Shown here one piece after another: positions 55,901 to 58,810 of a stretch of 58,810 nt of DNA. The position numbers and the translations under genes are program-made. This DNA is from Mesostigma viride. Its lineage: Eukaryota > Streptophyta > Mesostigmatophyceae > Mesostigmatales > Mesostigmataceae. The stretch covers positions 1 to 58,810 of the forward strand of contig RPFO01000955.1 in NCBI GenBank assembly GCA_009746045.1. Direction: 5' to 3'. The notes beneath the pieces are model-generated. The model did no database searches, was not told the origin of the DNA, and saw only the letters and a list, made by a program, of their open reading frames with translations. Every line of letters begins with the position of its first letter. Position 1 is the stretch's first letter.

Positions 55901-57733
55901 GGGATAAGATGACCGTCTGGTATTCTTCTCATAGTCTCCCTAAAGGCGGCCCTGACAGGAAGAAGGCATTTGTGAGGAGGGTGGCGGCGGAGGTGGCGGT
56001 GGGCGACGGTGAGGGCTTCCCATCCACTTTCGCGAGGCAAGACGATGGCCTGACGCCACTACCGTGCTGTAGAATCCTGAATTTGGATGGTGAGTTCGGC
56101 CGCAAGTGGACGTCCTTCAAGGACTTCTGGTGGGGTGACCATGACCTCTTTATGGTTCCTCCAAAAAAGACAACTGTCGAACGAGCTTCCGGTTACCACA
56201 GGAAGCTTATCGAGCTAGCGACGCAGTTTTTCGAGGAGTTGCGTCCCATCGTGGTCGTTTTTGGCGGAAAGAAGTCATTGGATGGCTTCGAAGACTTACT
56301 GGTTCGGATGGGGAAGATGCCTGACGTCTCGTGGACGTCATTGGCGAAGAAGAGGAAGGCTGAGGATGACGCGGAAGGAGATTCGGATGGGGACGAGGGA
56401 GGCGAGGGACAGGGAAAGGAAGGAGGGTCGACTCGCAGAGCGACGTCTACGGGGGGAGAGAAGTCGTCACCGCAGAAGACGTCTAAGGGGGGAGAGAAGT
56501 CGTCACCGCAGAAGACGCGGGACAAAGGGAAGGGTGGGCAGCGGCCGTCTGTCCAGCCGCAGCCGGAGTCACACCCTTCCAAAAAGCTTCGAAAGGCAGT
56601 TGTTCAAATCTCGGACGACGAAGATGAAGCTGAGCCTGGCGCTTCTGCCCGGCCTGTCGCTCCTTCCGCGCCTACGCGCGTTTCAAAGTATCCCAAGAAA
56701 GAGCTTCGAAGGCAGCCAGTCGAGTCATCATCATCCTCCTCCTCCGAGGAGGAGGAGGAGGAGGGGGAGGAGGGGGAGGAGGGGGAGGAGGGGAGGAGGG
56801 GGAGGGGGGGAGGAGGAGGAGGAGGAGGAGGAGGAGGAGGAGGAGGAGGAGGAGGAGGAGGAGGAGGAGGAGGAGGAGGGAGGAGGAGGAGGACGGGGAT
56901 GACGACGAGGAGGAGGAAGATGGAGGGAGGCGAAGGGGTGATGGAAGGGCAAGGGGTGGAGGGGCAGGAGGGTCAACTCGCAGAGCGACGTCTGAGGGGA
57001 GGAAGAAGCCTGCCGCGCCCTCCAAGTCTTCCGGCTCGTCTCGACCCAAGACAGCTGCTACTCGAGCTCCGAAAGGAATAACAAAGGGTGAGGAAATCGC
57101 TGTTTTGGTCGTGGCATGTATCCTGAATTTTTTTTTTAATTCGTTTGCAATCTATCTACGTTGACTTTAGTCCGTCGTTGATGTGCCGATTGGTTACGCG
57201 CAGGTAATGATGTGGTGCGGGCGAACGCTGCGGTGGGCTTCGGTCCTGCAGCTAAACTTACTGCTCAGTCTGAAGGGGTGGAAGCGAATGCGCAGAGCCA
57301 AGAGCCTTATGAGAAGCCTACGCTGTGGATGAGACTTATGGACGGGGAACAGAAACACGGAGCACCGGAGTGCTTCTGGATTGATGGGTGGGCCGAGAAC
57401 ACCATGAGAAGGGCCAATGCGAGTAGGGAAAAGCAAAAGTATACCAAGTTACAGGAGGTGAAGTTGTACGGGCAGGTAGGTGGATACGATCGGAAATGGA
57501 GGGACGTTTGCATGAAGTTTTTTCCAGAAGAGACAGAGGGCGGAAAGTTGCATCGGGGCAAGTTCTGGATGCCTTTGGACTATGTGAAGAAGGTGGTGAC
57601 TCTGATGGACGGAAAGAGTTGGAATGATGTGGCAAAGTGGGCACCTGCGATGTCCATCGATCCAAAGAGGAAGAAGTCCAAAACAGAAGAGCAGAAATTG
57701 GAAGCAGAAGCAAGGAGCAAGAATAAGAAGTGA
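48486..57733 (+). CDS. Very large charged protein of the element, 12 exons recognised, function unknown
   Basis: Exons: 48486-49958, 50118-50180, 50350-50421, 50572-51637, 51755-51807, 51923-51976, 52108-52245, about 52433-52885, 53056-53117, 53288-54448, 54781-57087, 57204-57733; about 2,300 residues. The order is a Ser/Pro/Lys-rich region, a long Glu/Lys coiled coil, a globular region, an acidic Glu run, Lys/Gly linkers, and two globular regions separated by acidic and Gly-rich linkers. A conserved-looking C-terminal end contains ECFWIDGWAENTMRRAN. Stop TGA. Frame changes occur near 50725, 52484, 52720, 52830 and in the GGA repeat near 56,800. I recognise no enzyme motif. The many charged linkers suggest a nuclear scaffold or DNA/chromatin partner of the transposase; this is inference. 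It could also be several adjacent genes. Confidence 0.6.
50050..50071. repeat. Intron palindrome 1 of the + strand gene
   Basis: GGTCATTTCGCAGAGTGACC with one more base on each side, in the middle of the intron 49959-50117. Confidence 0.85.
50282..50303. repeat. Intron palindrome 2 of the + strand gene
   Basis: Identical to the copy at 50050-50071, in the intron 50181-50349. Surrounding intron sequence (TTTCAACGAGTATGCTTT and similar) is also related. Confidence 0.85.
50498..50519. repeat. Intron palindrome 3 of the + strand gene
   Basis: GGTCACTTCGCAGAGTGACC, in the intron 50422-50571. Confidence 0.85.
50572..51637 (+). CDS. Exon D: globular region with one frame change
   Basis: It begins PIQLRGLETWKSWLTTYEKH and ends IGQVLREWRFDIE. 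The frame changes near 50725 between GVWHERISRV and SDENVNPWSDPTL. The exon is 1,066 nt, one more than a multiple of three, so one extra base explains it. Composition is that of a normal folded domain with many Trp and Leu. No family is recognised. Confidence 0.6.
52018..52300. repeat. Intron palindromes 4 and 5 of the + strand gene
   Basis: GGGTCGCTCCGCAGAGCAAC lies in the intron before exon 52108-52245, and GGTCGCGCTGCAGAGCTAGG in the intron after it. Confidence 0.7.
52108..52245 (+). CDS. Exon G: acidic Glu run
   Basis: EVDEKEEEEKEQEVDEEEEE continues with Glu and ends in EPEPTPKGKGKAK. Exact splice sites CATGCAG and AAAG/GTTTGT are clear. It is a highly acidic linker typical of nuclear and histone-binding proteins. 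Confidence 0.65.
52835..53287 (+). repeat. Tandem duplication of an exon-intron unit, about 220 bp
   Basis: The Lys/Gly-rich exon end (KGGKGKKGKKAGEKE) plus the whole following intron, with its GGGGTAGCTCYGTGGAGTGA palindrome variant and TTAAACTATTTATTG block, is present twice in a row. Both copies keep donor GTGCGT and acceptor TTCCTCCAG or TTCGTTCAG. Confidence 0.85.
53288..54448 (+). CDS. Exon J: long globular region
   Basis: A fully open exon of 387 codons, from GAEGEGDGDGRLAGNDAVFA to LPNWDECKKFPEIS. It contains SRWIRPSDFIDTGCNSMRIH and VCIPVWQFAFQALAETKPSL. It has strong folded-domain composition and no frame break. Donor GTAAGT at 54449. Unrecognised. Confidence 0.7.
54449..54780. other. 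Intron with three palindrome variants
   Basis: GGTCGCACTGTGGAGTGACC (54521-54540), TTTCGCAGAGTGACC (near 54645) and CACGCTGCAAGTCGACC (near 54716). Confidence 0.7.
54781..57087 (+). CDS. Exon K: globular regions with charged linkers
   Basis: It begins EVGKKKLDRLFEISKGANAE. It contains ALLDVWNYNRLYLHGVVKQG, a Lys/Glu linker, FLRLTKARPDDENDVTPASE and a helical core to about 55760. A second domain follows with KMTVWYSSHSLPKGGPDRKK and RPIVVVFGGKKSLDGFEDLL. A tail repeats STRRATS and GGEKSSPQKT units and has Asp/Glu and GGA-coded runs. The frame changes in the GGA repeat (56750-56880); after it the better frame ends KTAATRAPKGITK. No enzyme family is recognised. Confidence 0.6.
56740..56890. repeat. 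GGA/GGGGA microsatellite inside an exon
   Basis: GAGGAGGAG and GGGGAGGAG repeats code Glu in one frame and Gly or Arg in the others. It is a likely site of length change and of the frame shift in this exon. Confidence 0.9.
57204..57733 (+). CDS. Last exon of the large + strand gene
   Basis: It reads NDVVRANAAVGFGPAAKLTA, then LWMRLMDGEQKHGAPECFWI, DGWAENTMRRANASREK, GKFWMPLDYVKKVVTLMDGK and a Lys-rich nuclear-localisation-like end, RKKSKTEEQKLEAEARSKNKK in part. Stop TGA at 57731-57733, 266 bp before the right inverted repeat. It could alternatively be a separate small gene. Confidence 0.65.
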
Positions 57734-57998
57734 CGTTCGAAGACTTTATTTTATGTTGGACGAGTCTTTAGTAAATTCAGTCGACTCCGTCTCAAGTGCG
57801 ACGAATGTATCCATGATATTCTTCAATGAAACAATGCAATTTCACGCTAATGTAAAGTTTTTATGTCACACGAGACTTACAATGAGATAAATACCCACAA
57901 ATTGTAATATTTACGTGAAATTTATACGTTCGCAAGCCAAAATTCAAGATTTTTGCCTCAAAATTGAAGGAAAAGTGTCACACACTTGGCTTGGACCG
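57734..57998 (+). other. 3' end of the large gene and right subterminal DNA
   Basis: AT-rich, no coding frame. AAAAGTGTCACACACTTGGC at about 57971-57990 mirrors the left subterminal GTGTGACACTTTTC. Confidence 0.55.
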
Positions 57999-58024
57999 CG
58001 GAACATTCGAAGTGGGCCCGGCCT
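57999..58024 (-). repeat. Right terminal inverted repeat
   Basis: CGGAACATTCGAAGTGGGCC followed by CGGCCT, the exact reverse complement of 37705-37730. Confidence 0.85.
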
Positions 58025-58036
58025 TTAGTCCACTAA

Positions 58037-58250
58037 ATGTATCCAACGGCGAAAAAGTTTTCACCAAAATATTTAGATGTATCCAACGGCGAAAAAGTTT
58101 TCACCAAAATATTTAGATGTATCCAACGACGAAACAGTTTTCACCAAAATATTTAGATGTATCCAACGGCGAAAAAGTTTTCACCAAAATATTTAGATGT
58201 ATCCAACGGCGAAAAAGTTTTCACCAAAACATCTAAATTCATCCAACGGC
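58037..58250 (+). repeat. Satellite, 40-bp unit, five copies
   Basis: Copies start with ATGTATCCAACGGCGAAAAA at 58037, 58077, 58117, 58157 and 58197, and a sixth diverged copy follows. They abut the right inverted repeat from outside. Confidence 0.95.
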
Positions 58251-58359
58251 GACCGGTAAGCAGCCAAAAGTATTTGAATCATATTTTATTTATATTTGTC
58301 CGGCCTGTGAATATGTATGTCCCGGTGTTACGTCTAGACCAGGGTTGGGCGTAAATGGT

Positions 58360-58500
58360 TTTTGGGGTGACTTAAATTAAACGTAAATTACATGCAGTAT
58401 AGGCGGACTTACATTAAAGTAGACGTAAATTAAACTTAAATTTACGTCTGGACTTAATCTTCAATTTTAAGACTTAAATTAAGACTTAAATTTAATGACA
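58360..58500. repeat. ACTTAAATT/TACGTAAATTAA low-complexity stretch
   Basis: Repeated ACGTAAATTA and GACTTAAATT words; no gene. Confidence 0.7.
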
Positions 58501-58534
58501 AGGCGTGTACACCCCCCCACACACGTTTAAGATT

Positions 58535-58800
58535 GGGGTCCGGCCGACCCAGGGCTGCGATCTTAAACCTAAAATCAAATCCGGGGCTGATGATCTTAAA
58601 GTAGAGAGCTGTAGGCGTTCTTGAACCTTAAACCTGAGTACAACTCCATATCGCATAGACGCATACCACTGACCAGCTATTTGTACCTACTTTAAGATCT
58701 TTTGCCCCAAACCAGCCCTGCGATCTTAAACCTGACATTCCTAAATCCAGGGTCTCAAGATCTTAAACCTGGGAATCTGAAACGTGGTGGTGGGTAGGTG
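58535..58800 (-). repeat. Dispersed repeat rich in TTTAAGATC, copy 2
   Basis: The reverse complement matches 9785-9980 block by block (TTGAGACCCTGGAT, AAGATCGCAGGGC, CTGGTCAGTGGTA, GTACTCAGGTTTAAG, TTTAAGATCATCAGCCC). Confidence 0.75.
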
Positions 58801-58810
58801 TATTGGGCTG

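Larger units (their letters stand above)
37705..58024. mobile_element. Candidate giant DNA transposon, about 20.3 kb, with terminal inverted repeats
   Basis: It is bounded by a perfect 26-bp inverted repeat (37705-37730 and 57999-58024). Inside it are a spliced DDE-transposase-like gene and a small ORF on the minus strand and a 12-exon gene on the plus strand. These diverge from a central AT-rich and satellite block (42,960-48,420). Both ends also contain GTGTGACACTTTTC-like sequence just inside the repeat. No target duplication is evident, which leaves the exact borders open. Gene content does not match Polinton, Teratorn or other large elements I know, because no polymerase, capsid or ATPase is visible. 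Confidence 0.65.

Noticed and set aside
37705-58024. Polinton/Maverick or endogenous giant virus
   Set aside because: No DNA polymerase B, packaging ATPase, capsid, protease or retroviral-type integrase is recognisable, and the genes are rich in introns.

Overview
This window looks like nuclear DNA of a eukaryote, most likely a green alga (Chlorophyta). I infer this from short GC-rich exons separated by long repeat-filled GT-AG introns, a TGTAA polyadenylation signal after the first gene, a peptidase M8 gene of a type known to be expanded in volvocine-like algae, and several eukaryotic retro- and DNA-transposons. No bacterial operon, organellar gene or CRISPR array is visible. The species cannot be named from the sequence.

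Region 1 (1-21,600, + strand) is one split gene. Sixteen exons can be read by homology, and every splice junction keeps the reading phase. It encodes a leishmanolysin-like (peptidase M8) ectodomain, an EGF-like module, Cys-rich segments, a single transmembrane helix and a Ser-rich cytoplasmic tail of about 1,490 residues. The 5' end lies outside the window. The zinc motif HExxH reads QEVMR, so the protein is probably a catalytically dead receptor-like protein. Introns carry many minisatellites, and several contain tandem copies of the preceding exon end with its 5' splice site. A 210-bp near-perfect palindrome (MITE-like) sits inside a GGGA microsatellite.

Region 2 (21,600-37,700) is a graveyard of mobile elements. 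It holds an ORF1-like retroelement remnant, three 5'-truncated copies of one non-LTR retrotransposon with a C-terminal restriction-like endonuclease (all set in TA repeats, two with readable target duplications), a decayed gag-integrase LTR element on the minus strand, and a Ty1/copia RNase H remnant on the plus strand.

Region 3 (37,705-58,024) is the candidate new system: about 20.3 kb bounded by a perfect 26-bp inverted repeat. Inside are a spliced DDE-type transposase-like gene and a small ORF on the minus strand, and a 12-exon gene on the plus strand for a very large charged protein I do not recognise. The two transcription units diverge from a centre of AT-rich DNA and about 4 kb of satellite DNA. 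A palindrome built around CTGCAG (GGTCGCGCTGCAGCGCGACC in its perfect form) recurs in most introns of both genes, in the intergenic DNA and as a tandem satellite.

A dispersed repeat shared by 9,785-9,980 and 58,535-58,800 ties both ends of the window to the same genome. Many exons carry one-base frame changes at G or C runs. These may be consensus errors of long-read sequencing or true decay; the sequence alone does not decide.
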